Made by a program: the position numbers and the translations under genes | The notes under the pieces: generated by a model | The model's database searches: none | Told to the model about the DNA's origin: nothing | What the model saw: only the letters and a program-made list of their open reading frames with translations | From: Marixanthomonas ophiurae | GTDB taxonomy: Bacteria > Bacteroidota > Bacteroidia > Flavobacteriales > Flavobacteriaceae | DNA length: 64,000 nucleotides | Reading direction: 5' to 3' | Assembly: GCF_003413745.1 (NCBI RefSeq) | Contig: NZ_QVID01000003.1 | Location: forward strand, 1 to 64,000 | Shown: positions 53,001-61,058 of the stretch, piece after piece | Numbering within the stretch: the first letter of the stretch is position 1 | Layout of the letters: the number at the start of each line of letters is the position of its first letter

Positions 53001-53699
53001 CCTAACAGCTTGATTCAAAGTGTAGATGAAGCTTGTGGAATTAGCACTGTAGCTTCTGATATCACTGAAGTGAGTTGTGCTGATATTGGTACGCCTATGA
53101 CAATTACAATTTTTGCAAGTGATGCAAGTGGAAACATAGCATCTTGTACTGCTGAAATTAATGTAGTTGATACGTTAGCACCAGAAGTTACGTGTCCAGA
53201 AGATCAAAGTGTTGATCCAGGAACAGGTAATCTATTCTATGAAGTGCCAGATTATTTTGCTAGCGGAGAAGGTTCTGCTTTAGATAACTGTACAGATCCT
53301 GTAACAATTACATCTCAAAATCCAGCTCCAGGAGAGTTGTTATCCGATGGTGTTTATACTGTTACTTTAACTGCTGAAGATGAGTATGGGAATGTTGGTA
53401 CGTGTACTTTCGAGTTAACTGTTGAAAGTATTTTAGGTGTAGATGATAACTCATTGAGTAATTCAATATCTATGTATCCTAATCCAGCGGACAGTCAAGT
53501 TACTATTTCAAATAAATCTGATGTTGCATTACAAAATGCAGTGATTTATGACATTAATGGTAAGTTGATTAACCAATACGACCTTAGCAATATGCAAGGA
53601 AAACAGGTAATTGATGTTTCGGCATTGGCTACCGGAGTTTATGTAGTACAGATTACTGGTGAAACATCAAGCGTTTCAAAAAGATTGATCATAAAATAA
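50010..53699 (+). CDS. Secreted HYR-domain/jellyroll adhesin-like protein with T9SS sorting domain
   Basis: A 1,229-residue exported protein. The signal peptide MRKNTLITFLCVLCTISFAL is followed by a propeptide region, a HYR domain (about 230-310), a second HYR-like domain (about 314-393), a jellyroll 'anchor J/MAM-like' unit (about 400-563), a different beta unit (567-773), a second copy of the jellyroll (about 810-980), a third HYR domain (about 1017-1140) and a T9SS sorting domain (about 1144-1229, SMYPNPADSQVTI...KRLIIK). The two jellyroll copies share runs such as PTNAAIFDDDAAG and QVRFTYDD. It is likely a surface or extracellular adhesin or matrix protein. Confidence 0.85.
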   Translation: MRKNTLITFLCVLCTISFALGQSFSPTSSNQTNIIGNPAGSVTINNGNVDQNRAPVAITHSASQTIEAGITCNSGGIALNTNLAREFDLENDFGIDDDFQVTNVEFAIFPSSNTATTFPVTVNLYSSSPAFPGGTLSLLSSTVYDFTTADAGTIVSVPISATVPQGSLLVYEISVLGDGATVFFIGTNDDGQTDPSYIQAADCGVPSYVDLATVGSGQMYIMNIVGHRVIPPIIVCPSDLMVDTDPSDCGAIVNFADAIAIDPEGDPVTVSQTMGPVSGSMFPTGDTVVEFTATDIDGETSTCQFTVTVTDMEVPEAICQNLTLDLMGGSSVSITPADIDNGSTDNCGIVDYSLDIDTFTCADVGDNTVTLTVTDDEGNSSTCTATVTIEDNTAPEITCIGEPGIFNILEEFEAATIPSGWTTIVESGADDWAFGSGDMPGSTDDFPTNAAIFDDDAAGSGQVNLVRLLSPVYDISAAASADLNFDYSLQDFVGDGEISVEVWDGSAWQEILFATEDTPPTSLGVTDMMPFANPDFQVRFTYDDNGGFGWGAGVDNFALNYELSTSPPLEVALDASGNATIPASDLIQTVNEACGYVVTVGGPATGGGSTTETLETTFAGGNGLDGAMFDIVAINEVTINSFDVNLDTGITDDVEVYYKSGTWVGFEEDAGAWTLLGTANVTSAGDGLPTPLNLSLGQTIAAGDTGAFYVTTTSGGMNYTDGTTTGAVFASDDNIEFLEGAGKSYPFGVSTFDPRVFNGNIIYDVGPQIDSDVSFDCSMLGENEVEVFVTDDSGNFSSCTATVNVVDITAPIIICAGNPGPVSILEEFEGATIPDGWSTTIDAGVQDWTFGSGEMPFGPSFPTNAAIFDDDAAGNGEINLATLYSPVYDITGSNTASISFDYVMQDFIGDGIFTVEVYDGADWQEILFVDASTNIENTGMIDMLPYLNEAFQVRFTYDDEGSWAWGAGIDNFQLDYEVTDITAIDIPLGPDGTATIDPNSLIQSVDEACGISTVASDITEVSCADIGTPMTITIFASDASGNIASCTAEINVVDTLAPEVTCPEDQSVDPGTGNLFYEVPDYFASGEGSALDNCTDPVTITSQNPAPGELLSDGVYTVTLTAEDEYGNVGTCTFELTVESILGVDDNSLSNSISMYPNPADSQVTISNKSDVALQNAVIYDINGKLINQYDLSNMQGKQVIDVSALATGVYVVQITGETSSVSKRLIIK

Positions 53700-53724
53700 T
53701 CCTGTTATAATAACCAACCAAAGC

Positions 53725-53758
53725 AAAACCCCTTCACAAATTTGTGAGGGGGTTTTCA
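53725..53758 (+). terminator. Terminator after the HYR/T9SS protein
   Basis: AACCCCTTCACAAA pairs with TTTGTGAGGGGGTT (one extra G opposite the C run), then TTTTC. 25 nt after the stop codon. Confidence 0.8.
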
Positions 53759-53828
53759 TTTCATATTAATTTATAAAATATATCTTAAAATGCCTTTAAG
53801 TTGTTTAGCGTTTTATACTTTTAAGGTT

Positions 53829-54653
53829 ATGAAAAAAATACTTTTACTTTTTGCCGCAACTACATTATTTGTTAGTTGCAACGAAACACAGAAGCAGAAA
53901 ACAGAAAAAATTCCCGTAGAACAAAATAATGGGATTGGAGATGGAGCTCCTTCCCTATCTACAGCATTTGCCGAAGGTGTTGAAAAAACACACAATAAAG
54001 AAGCTTTTTTAGAACACAACAATGTTTCGTTTGATATTGCTTTGAATTTTAATGGCGAAGAACGTTTAAACGGAACGTTTACGATGCGAACCAATTCGAC
54101 AAAAATAAAATATGAATCTGAAGATGGAAAAACTATTATTTATGACGGCAAAGACGTTTTTCTAAGCCCTAAGGATGCTGAAATGAAATCTGCCCGTTTC
54201 GATATTCTTACTTGGCCTTATTTTATGGCAATGCCCTTTAAATTAACCGATCCCGGTACAATATGGGGTCCTGTAGAACAAGTATCTGAAAAGGATAATG
54301 AATATTCTAGAGCAAAGCTCACTTTTAAAAATGACATTGGCGACACCGCAGATGATTGGTACGAGGTTTATGTAGATAATAATACAAACTTACTAAGTTA
54401 CGCAGCGTATATTGTTACCTTCGGAAAAAGTGTTGAAAAAGCTGAAGAAGCACCACACGCCATTCTATACGCAAACTATCAAGTAATTAATGATATTGCC
54501 ATTGCAAATACTTGGAAATTTTACAACTGGAGTAAAGAGGAAGGATTATACGGTGATATTATAGGCGATGCAACCTTGAGTAATATTAAATTTACGGAAT
54601 CTGCAGATTATACTGTTTCTAAAAATGCTAAAAAAGTAGAAGCTCCTAAATAA
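53829..54653 (+). CDS. DUF6503-like lipoprotein
   Basis: The ATG at 53829 starts MKKILLLFAATTLFVSCNET, a lipoprotein signal; the in-frame ATG 39 nt upstream would precede the signal with 13 unrelated residues. The 274-residue product resembles the DUF6503 lipoproteins of Bacteroidota, a LolA/LolB-like beta-fold (FDIALNFNGEERLNGTFTMR, IIYDGKDVFLSPKD, DILTWPYFMAMPFKL); I cite the family number from memory. Probably outer-membrane or periplasmic. Function unknown. Confidence 0.7.
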   Translation: MKKILLLFAATTLFVSCNETQKQKTEKIPVEQNNGIGDGAPSLSTAFAEGVEKTHNKEAFLEHNNVSFDIALNFNGEERLNGTFTMRTNSTKIKYESEDGKTIIYDGKDVFLSPKDAEMKSARFDILTWPYFMAMPFKLTDPGTIWGPVEQVSEKDNEYSRAKLTFKNDIGDTADDWYEVYVDNNTNLLSYAAYIVTFGKSVEKAEEAPHAILYANYQVINDIAIANTWKFYNWSKEEGLYGDIIGDATLSNIKFTESADYTVSKNAKKVEAPK

Positions 54654-54658
54654 ACTAT

Positions 54659-55015
54659 ATGACAAACTTACCTTGGCATCAATACCTAATGGGCGTGCTT
54701 TATATCTTGGCGGGCATCAACCACTTTAGAAAACCAAAAATGTATGAACGTATTATGCCCCCCTACATCCCAGCTCATTCAACAATGGTGCTACTAAGCG
54801 GTATCGTTGAAATGATTTTTGGCTTCATGCTCTTGAACAAAAACACGCAAAGTATCGCTGCTTGGGGAATTATTGTCATGCTGATTATCTTTTTTACCGT
54901 TCATATTTATATGTTGCAAGATGAAAGAGCGGCCATGAAACTTCCTAAATGGGCATTAATTCTACGTATTCCCTTGCAATTTGTATTAATCTATTGGGCT
55001 TATTTATATGTATGA
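54659..55015 (+). CDS. DoxX/MauE-like membrane protein
   Basis: 118-residue inner-membrane protein with four helices. The short motif ILAGINHFRKPKMYERIMPPYIP is characteristic of the DoxX-like family, followed by LLSGIVEMIFGFMLL. Small DoxX-like proteins have loosely defined redox or transport roles. It starts 5 nt after the lipoprotein gene and overlaps the AlkB start by 4 nt (ATGA), giving a three-gene operon. Confidence 0.8.
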   Translation: MTNLPWHQYLMGVLYILAGINHFRKPKMYERIMPPYIPAHSTMVLLSGIVEMIFGFMLLNKNTQSIAAWGIIVMLIIFFTVHIYMLQDERAAMKLPKWALILRIPLQFVLIYWAYLYV

Positions 55016-55632
55016 CACCTCTATTCCCTTCAGAAGAAAATAACACTCCTATACAACCCACTTTGCCAAATGCTGAAGTTGTTTATCATCCACATTTTAT
55101 TTCAGAAAAGAAAGCTGACACCTATTTTGAAACACTCCTGAATGAAACAGACTGGCAGCAGGATGATATCACCGTCTTTGGAAAAAAATATAAGCAACCC
55201 CGACTAACCGCCTTATATGGTGAAAGTGGAAAAAGTTATTCTTATTCAGGAATTACTATGACACCTTTACCACTAACCCCAGTATTAACTAAAATAAAAA
55301 ATAAAGTCGAAGAAATTTCTAGTGAAAACTTTAATGTTGTTTTATTAAACCTATATCGTGATGGGAAAGACAGCAACGGTTGGCACAGCGATGACGAAAA
55401 AGAACTAGACAAAAATCCAGTGATCGCATCGGTAAGTTTTGGAGCAGAACGCATGTTTCACTTAAAGCATAAACATGATAAAGCTTCAAAATACAAGGTA
55501 AATCTCAAAAATGGAAGCCTTTTAGTAATGAAAGGTCAAACGCAACATTTTTGGAAACATCAAATACCAAAAACAAAAAAGAACGTCTCTCCTAGGATTA
55601 ATTTGACTTTCAGGAAAATTGTAAGCCACTAA
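55012..55632 (+). CDS. AlkB-like 2-oxoglutarate/Fe(II) dioxygenase
   Basis: Repairs alkylated bases by oxidative demethylation. The ATG at 55012 overlaps the DoxX-like stop; a longer frame of 21 residues is out of family. Iron ligands H125 and D127 (GWHSDDEKEL) with H183 (FWKHQIPK) are present, and the 2-oxoglutarate arginines R195 and R201 lie in PRINLTFR. SFGAERMFHLKHK and LYRDGKDSNGWHSD match AlkB homologues of the ABH2/3 type. The 206-residue length is normal. Confidence 0.92.
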   Translation: MTPLFPSEENNTPIQPTLPNAEVVYHPHFISEKKADTYFETLLNETDWQQDDITVFGKKYKQPRLTALYGESGKSYSYSGITMTPLPLTPVLTKIKNKVEEISSENFNVVLLNLYRDGKDSNGWHSDDEKELDKNPVIASVSFGAERMFHLKHKHDKASKYKVNLKNGSLLVMKGQTQHFWKHQIPKTKKNVSPRINLTFRKIVSH

Positions 55633-55637
55633 ATTAT

Positions 55638-56417
55638 TTACCCAAAAATATCATTTAGCACTTCCGCTAAACGAATTCCACCTTTTTGTAATTGCATTCT
55701 AAGTACATCCATATATTCGTACATATAAGGATACCATAGTTTTTCGCCAACTTCAGTATTGCTATAAATATCTTCGCATAGTGCACGACTTTCGTACATC
55801 CAATCAGTTATGGATCCTTGTTGTATTTGTTTCAATTGCATTTTCGAAAGCTGTTTTTCATTTGCTGCTAACTCTGAATACGACATATTATAATCTTCAA
55901 TCATTTTTGTGTCCCAAACTGAATGTAAATTAGTTCCTTCATTAAACCAACGTACTTGAAAATCGTTACCACCTTTATCTTTTGCTAAACCAATGTGCAT
56001 GGGTTGATGCAAATCGCCCATAAAATGAACCAATAGCTTTAAGTAGAAAACCTTATCCTCTTTTGAAGCTTTTTCATCCTTAAGCACTTCAACACTTTTT
56101 TTAATTGCTTCTATAATATCACCCGCTTCATTTTTATCATGCTCTTCATAAGTAGATTCAAAAGGGAAGTTCACATAATGCCAAGGACCATATTTTCTAT
56201 AGTTACTGTCACTTTTAATTTCATCAGCATAAGTAGAAACCAATGCAAGTGACTCACCATTTAGTAATTTTTCAATATTTCGCTTTGCTTTTTTAGTTAA
56301 ATACTTTTTAGCAATTTCTCCTGTAGCACGATGACCATTACGCCCCCAATCTTCAGCCGGACGAGCTACTAATGCAGTAAAAGCAAATAAAACAAATAAC
56401 AAGAAACCCTTTTTCAT
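55638..56417 (-). CDS. S1/P1 nuclease (secreted zinc nuclease)
   Basis: 259-residue exported single-strand-specific nuclease. Signal peptide MKKGFLLFVLFAFTALVA, then W24 in EDWGRNGHRATGEIAKKYL, which in this family supplies the first zinc ligand from the mature N-terminus. Further ligands are in LLVHFMGDLHQPMHIGLAKDKGGND and NLHSVWD. It degrades RNA and ssDNA outside the inner membrane, supplying phosphate and nucleosides. It is convergent with alkB with a 5-nt gap. Confidence 0.93.
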   Translation of the reverse strand: MKKGFLLFVLFAFTALVARPAEDWGRNGHRATGEIAKKYLTKKAKRNIEKLLNGESLALVSTYADEIKSDSNYRKYGPWHYVNFPFESTYEEHDKNEAGDIIEAIKKSVEVLKDEKASKEDKVFYLKLLVHFMGDLHQPMHIGLAKDKGGNDFQVRWFNEGTNLHSVWDTKMIEDYNMSYSELAANEKQLSKMQLKQIQQGSITDWMYESRALCEDIYSNTEVGEKLWYPYMYEYMDVLRMQLQKGGIRLAEVLNDIFG

Positions 56418-56495
56418 AATGTGTATTTTATAATATTTCTGAAGAAATTTTAAGCAAAGATACTATTCCTTGTTTTAAGTTAATATTATAATTAG

Positions 56496-56525
56496 TTGGA
56501 AAATTCAAAAAAAGAATTATATTTG
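56496..56525 (+). promoter_or_regulatory. Promoter of the SPFH/hydrolase/RHH cassette
   Basis: TTG (56496-56498), a 19-nt spacer and TATATTTG (56518-56525), 39 nt before the SPFH ATG. Confidence 0.7.
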
Positions 56526-56563
56526 TTTAATATCATTTTAATATCAAATTAAATTTAACTATT

Positions 56564-57424
56564 ATGTCAAACGAAAAAACAATCACTCCAGCTAACGGTT
56601 ATCTAATGCTGTTTGTATTTTTTATTATGATTGCAGCGGGCGTTGTTGGCTTGCTTCTTACCAAAAATGCTTGGTTTATTGCCTTATTTTTCCTAGGGTT
56701 ATTAGCTCTACCAGGCTTTGTACTCGTAAACCCTAATGGCTCGAGAGTATTGCTACTCTTCGGAAAGTATATAGGAACTATAAAAAAGAACGGACTTTTT
56801 TGGGTAAACCCGTTATATGCAAAGAAAAAAATATCTCTACGTGCTCGAAACTTTGATAGCGAACGCTTAAAAGTGAATGATAAATTAGGAAACCCAGTCA
56901 TAATTAGTACTATTTTGGTTTGGCGGGTACGCGATACACACAAAGCCGCTTTCGATGTTGACAATTATGAAGAATTTGTACGCATACAAACCGATGCTGC
57001 CGTTCGTGAATTGGCCAGTAAATACCCTTATGATAATTTCGCCGACGAAGGCATGGACGCCGATATTACTTTGCGTTCTAGCATGGAAGAAGTAAACGAA
57101 GCTTTGGTAAAAGGACTTGACGAACGTCTTACAATTGCCGGTATTGAAGTACTAGAATCGAGAATTGGCTATCTAGCGTACGCCAATGAAATTGCGAGTG
57201 CTATGCTTAAAAGACAGCAAGCCACAGCAATTGTTGCGGCACGTCATAAAATTGTAGAAGGTGCCGTTAGCATGGTCGAAATGGCTCTTAATAAACTAAG
57301 CAAAAAACAAATTGTAGATTTAGACGATGAACGAAAAGCCGCTATGGTAAGTAATTTAATGGTAATTTTATGTGGTGATAAAGATGCTTCCCCCGTTGTT
57401 AACACAGGAACATTAAATATGTAA
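56564..57424 (+). CDS. SPFH/Band 7-domain membrane protein
   Basis: 286-residue stomatin/prohibitin-like protein. Two N-terminal hydrophobic stretches (about 10-32 and 36-50) anchor it; the SPFH domain runs about 60-235 with LLFGKYIGTIKKNGLFWVNP, SLRARNFDSERLKVND and GIEVLESRIGYLAYANEIASAMLKRQQA. The C-terminal coiled stretch ends in a conserved LVMILCGDKDASPVVNTGTL. It would oligomerise at the membrane and organise lipid or protein patches. First of the three-gene group with the hydrolase and RHH genes. Confidence 0.9.
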   Translation: MSNEKTITPANGYLMLFVFFIMIAAGVVGLLLTKNAWFIALFFLGLLALPGFVLVNPNGSRVLLLFGKYIGTIKKNGLFWVNPLYAKKKISLRARNFDSERLKVNDKLGNPVIISTILVWRVRDTHKAAFDVDNYEEFVRIQTDAAVRELASKYPYDNFADEGMDADITLRSSMEEVNEALVKGLDERLTIAGIEVLESRIGYLAYANEIASAMLKRQQATAIVAARHKIVEGAVSMVEMALNKLSKKQIVDLDDERKAAMVSNLMVILCGDKDASPVVNTGTLNM

Positions 57425-57450
57425 ACCAAGTTTTTCTAAAAATTTTTAAT

Positions 57451-58380
57451 ATGAAAAAGTTACTTATTTTACTTGCTCTATTTTACTTCGGAAGTGGTTA
57501 CGCACAAGACAACTTTACTTCTGAAGAATTGAAAATAACCCCTTTGGTAGAAGGCTCACTTTTACTTCCTAAAACTTCAGAAAAAAAACCGCTTGTCATT
57601 ATTATTGCTGGCTCGGGACCTACTGATAGAAACGGAAACCAGAATATGATGAAGAACAATTCGCTTAAATTTTTAGCGGAAGCTTTGTATAAAAAAGGAG
57701 TTGCTAGTTTTCGGTACGACAAACGGATTGTGAAAATCATGAAAAGGGGTGCAATGGATGAAAAGAAAATCAAATTTGATGATTTTATTAAAGATGCCGT
57801 TGACGTTACTGAACATTTTAAAAATGACAATCGGTTTGGCAAGCTTTACATTATTGGTCACAGCCAAGGTTCGTTGGTTGGGATGATTGCCGCCCAAAAC
57901 CGAGCAGATGGCTTTATTTCTATTGCCGGTGCAGGACAAGAAATAGATGATGTCATTGTAGATCAGTTGGCAAAACAAGCTCCGGGTTTGGTTGACAATG
58001 CCCGACAGTCATTCGACGACCTTAGAGTAAATGGAACCGCTCAAAATTATAGTCCAGGTTTAGCTTCCATCTTTAGACCCGACATTCAACCCTTTATTTA
58101 TAGTTGGATGCAGTACAATCCACAAGAAGAGCTTTCCAAGCTAAAAACCCCAGTTTTAATAATAAATGGTGACAAAGATTTACAAGTTCAAGTTAGCGAA
58201 GCGGAAGCTTTGTATAAAGCAAAGCCAGAAGCCACCTACAAAGTGATACCAAAAATGAATCATGTTTTAAAAGAAATAAATGGAAATGATCTTGAAAACA
58301 GCAAATCATACAATCAATATAATCTTCCTATTTCCGAAGAATTGATTACTGTGATTACTCAATTTATTGAATCTAATTAA
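57451..58380 (+). CDS. Exported alpha/beta hydrolase
   Basis: 309 residues. A signal peptide (MKKLLILLALFYFGSGYAQ) sends it across the inner membrane. The alpha/beta fold shows the oxyanion region VIIIAGSGPTDRNGN, the nucleophile elbow IGHSQGSLVG, and Asp/His candidates in LIINGDKDLQVQV and KMNHVLKEI. It is probably an esterase or acyl hydrolase. It lies 27 nt after SPFH and 1 nt before the RHH gene. Confidence 0.87.
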   Translation: MKKLLILLALFYFGSGYAQDNFTSEELKITPLVEGSLLLPKTSEKKPLVIIIAGSGPTDRNGNQNMMKNNSLKFLAEALYKKGVASFRYDKRIVKIMKRGAMDEKKIKFDDFIKDAVDVTEHFKNDNRFGKLYIIGHSQGSLVGMIAAQNRADGFISIAGAGQEIDDVIVDQLAKQAPGLVDNARQSFDDLRVNGTAQNYSPGLASIFRPDIQPFIYSWMQYNPQEELSKLKTPVLIINGDKDLQVQVSEAEALYKAKPEATYKVIPKMNHVLKEINGNDLENSKSYNQYNLPISEELITVITQFIESN

Positions 58381-58381
58381 T

Positions 58382-58543
58382 ATGCCTAAAAAGAAAGCCT
58401 TCGCCTTGCGCGTTAATGAAGACATGATGAAAGCCGTGGAAAAGTGGGCCGCAGATGAGTTCCGTAGCACCAATGGACAGATTGAATGGATGTTGCATGA
58501 AATGCTGAAAGATGCCAAAAGACTTCCGAAGAAGAAAGAGTGA
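58382..58543 (+). CDS. Small ribbon-helix-helix (Arc-like) DNA-binding protein
   Basis: A 53-residue basic protein from ATG (58382) to TGA, starting MPKKKAFALRVNEDMMKAVE and including FRSTNGQIEWMLHEMLK. The pattern of a short beta strand (AFALRV) followed by two helices fits the Arc/MetJ ribbon-helix-helix fold. It starts 1 nt after the hydrolase stop, so it belongs to the same operon and may regulate it. Too short for standard gene calls at 100 residues. Confidence 0.8.
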   Translation: MPKKKAFALRVNEDMMKAVEKWAADEFRSTNGQIEWMLHEMLKDAKRLPKKKE

Positions 58544-58594
58544 ACGATGTTTTTTAAGCAAATAATTGTATTTTGCAGTCAAACTAATTGATTC

Positions 58595-59932
58595 ATGCAA
58601 GATAATCTTACCCAAGAAATTATTGATACAACTCCCTTTTTTACAAGTGACACCATTGTATTTGGTGTGCTTATGCTAACACTAGGGTTTATTTTTTATA
58701 CTTCCTCAAAAGAAACCGGTTTTTGGAGTTCCTTTTACAAAATTGTTCCAGCCTTATTCATGGCATACTTTTTACCGGCATTATTGACCACTTTTGGAGT
58801 AATAGCTCCCGATTGGACCAGTATTTCTGAAACAGGAGAAGCTGTTGAAAACAGCTCTAACCTATATTATGTTTCTAGTCGATATCTATTACCGGCAGCT
58901 TTGGTATTGATGACGTTAAGCATGGATTTAAAAGCAGTTTTTAACTTAGGTCCAAAAGCACTCATTATGTTTTTTACAGGAACCATTGGAATTGTAATAG
59001 GTGGTCCCCTTGCCGTGTTATTAATAGGAACTATTTCGCCCGAAACTGTAGGTGGTGCAGGCGCTGATGCCGTATGGAGAGGTCTATCAACCCTTGCCGG
59101 AAGTTGGATTGGCGGTGGTGCTAACCAAACTGCCATGCTTGAAATCTATGGCTACAACCAAGAATTATACGGAGGTATGGTATTCGTAGATATTGTGGTA
59201 GCCAACATTTGGATGGCTATCATTTTAATAGGAATTGGTAAATCTGCCCGAATTGATAAATGGCTAAAATCTGACACTTCCGCGATTGAAGCCTTAAAAC
59301 AAAAAGTTTCAGATTATGCAGCAACAGTAGATAGAAATCCTACCCTAACCGATTTAATGATTCTTGGAGCCATTGCTTTTGGTACTGTTAGTTTCGCACA
59401 CTTAGGTGCAGGATACTTGAGCGTATTTTTTGAAGACTTTGTAAACAGTTTTCCAAAGGGGATTACCCGTAACGTATTTACCTTTTTAAGCTCCTCTTTC
59501 TTTTGGATGATCTCGATAACCACTCTTATAGGTGTTTTACTATCTTTTACTAAATTAAGAAGCTATGAAGGTGCTGGGGCGAGTAAATTTGGAAGTGTTT
59601 TTATCTATATTTTAGTTGCCAGTATTGGTATGAAAATGGACTTAACACTCATTTTTGACAATTTCGGACTCATCTTTATTGGTCTTGTTTGGATGATAAT
59701 TCACGCTGGATTATTGATTTTAGTAGCTAAATTAATTAAAGCTCCTTACTTTTTCCTTGCAGTGGGTAGCCAAGCGAATGTGGGCGGAGCAGCATCTGCA
59801 CCTATTGTGGCGTCAGCATTTCACCCGTCATTAGCAACTGTTGGAGTATTATTGGCTGTTTTTGGGTATGCCATAGGGACAGTGGCAGCGATACTTTGTA
59901 CAGTACTAATGCAATTGGCGGCGGTTTCGTAA
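58595..59932 (+). CDS. DUF819 family membrane protein
   Basis: 445-residue integral inner-membrane protein with about 12 helices. Family signatures are ISPETVGGAGADAVWRGLSTLAGSWIGGGANQTAM, AHLGAGYLS and VGSQANVGGAASAPIVASAFHPSLATVGVLLAV, all rich in small residues typical of DUF819 (YjcL-like). It is likely a carrier; the substrate is unknown. Confidence 0.88.
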   Translation: MQDNLTQEIIDTTPFFTSDTIVFGVLMLTLGFIFYTSSKETGFWSSFYKIVPALFMAYFLPALLTTFGVIAPDWTSISETGEAVENSSNLYYVSSRYLLPAALVLMTLSMDLKAVFNLGPKALIMFFTGTIGIVIGGPLAVLLIGTISPETVGGAGADAVWRGLSTLAGSWIGGGANQTAMLEIYGYNQELYGGMVFVDIVVANIWMAIILIGIGKSARIDKWLKSDTSAIEALKQKVSDYAATVDRNPTLTDLMILGAIAFGTVSFAHLGAGYLSVFFEDFVNSFPKGITRNVFTFLSSSFFWMISITTLIGVLLSFTKLRSYEGAGASKFGSVFIYILVASIGMKMDLTLIFDNFGLIFIGLVWMIIHAGLLILVAKLIKAPYFFLAVGSQANVGGAASAPIVASAFHPSLATVGVLLAVFGYAIGTVAAILCTVLMQLAAVS

Positions 59933-60044
59933 ACAAGAAACTATTTGTTTTTCTGAAATAGCGTTGTTTAAAAGTAATTGGTATTTCAAGTTTTATGTTT
60001 CTTGCAAAATATGCATCTTTGCGATCTTAATATTTCAACATATA

Positions 60045-60761
60045 ATGAGAATTCTATTCATCGCTTTAGCCGCTTTATTTTTAGTTAGTTGTTCCAATTC
60101 GAATCCTGAACAGGAAATGAAACTTTCTGGTAACGTTAAGGGACTTAAAAAAGGAACGCTATTATTACAGAAAATTGAAGATTCACTATTAGTTTCAGTA
60201 GATTCTGTAGCTATTGACGGCGATCCCAATTTTACATTTGTTGAAGAAATATCTAGCCCCGAAGTATATTACCTTTACCTACGCCTTAAAGATGGAACGC
60301 TTCGAGAAGATCGCATCCCTTTCTTTGCTGAGCCGGGCGAAATTATAATCAACACCAGCTTAAAAAAGTTTGGAGATGATTTTATAATAAATGGCTCTGA
60401 AAATGAGCAAGCACTTGATGAATACAAAAAGTTAATGCAACGATTTGCAGACAGAAACTTAGATTTGATTAAAGAAGAGTTTACAGCTCAAAAAAGTGAA
60501 AACGATTCCTTATTAAAAGCAATAAAGCGAAAAAGAACAACTGCTCTTTCTAGCAAGTATTTAGCAACTGTAAACTTCGCATTGAACAACAAAGATAAAG
60601 AGATAGCCCCATATTTGTTGTTAACAGAAGTATATGACGCAAATGTAAAATACTTGGACACTGTTTACACGTCACTTACCCCAAAAGTAAAAGACTCCAA
60701 ATACGGAACGCTTTTGGAGTCTTTTATTTCAGAACGAAAAACGATGAAGGATAGCTTATAA
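60045..60761 (+). CDS. DUF4369-containing lipoprotein
   Basis: The ATG at 60045 gives MRILFIALAALFLVSCSNSN, a lipoprotein signal; a TTG frame 81 nt upstream does not. The 238-residue product has the DUF4369 beta-rich domain (KLSGNVKGLKKGTLLLQKI ... FFAEPGEIIINTSLKKFGDDFIINGSENEQALDEY) that in Bacteroidota often precedes a thioredoxin fold, but no CxxC is present here. Its C-terminus overlaps the opposing gene by 6 nt. Confidence 0.8.
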   Translation: MRILFIALAALFLVSCSNSNPEQEMKLSGNVKGLKKGTLLLQKIEDSLLVSVDSVAIDGDPNFTFVEEISSPEVYYLYLRLKDGTLREDRIPFFAEPGEIIINTSLKKFGDDFIINGSENEQALDEYKKLMQRFADRNLDLIKEEFTAQKSENDSLLKAIKRKRTTALSSKYLATVNFALNNKDKEIAPYLLLTEVYDANVKYLDTVYTSLTPKVKDSKYGTLLESFISERKTMKDSL

Positions 60762-61022
60762 AGCGTTAATCTTATCAATTAACTTTCTACCTTCAGTTTC
60801 TAATTCTTGGTTAATACTTTTAAAATGTTGCTTTTTATTTTCAACATCTTTTTGGTTTACCTTTACTATTAAAGCATCAAAAACAGCGATGGCTTCATCG
60901 ATAATTTTTTCAGATTCTTTGGTTTCTTTTTTAGGATGGGTTAGTTGCCATATATAGACAGCTTCAATAATATCTCCCAACACATAATTTATGTCTCTTT
61001 TTAAGTCGCGTACACTTGCCAT
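60756..61022 (-). CDS. Hypothetical helical protein
   Basis: 88 residues from the ATG at 61022 (MASVRDLKRDINYVLGDIIE). All-helical, with a coiled-coil-like C-terminal half (about 50-88). No recognised motif beyond LGDIIEAVYIWQLTHP, which I have seen in flavobacterial homologues of this gene. It ends against the DUF4369 gene (6-nt overlap) and starts 36 nt after the manA stop, so it may be the last gene of manA's operon. Confidence 0.6.
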   Translation of the reverse strand: MASVRDLKRDINYVLGDIIEAVYIWQLTHPKKETKESEKIIDEAIAVFDALIVKVNQKDVENKKQHFKSINQELETEGRKLIDKINAL

Positions 61023-61058
61023 TTTATAAATATTTAATTTTGCGCAAGGTACGAACAA

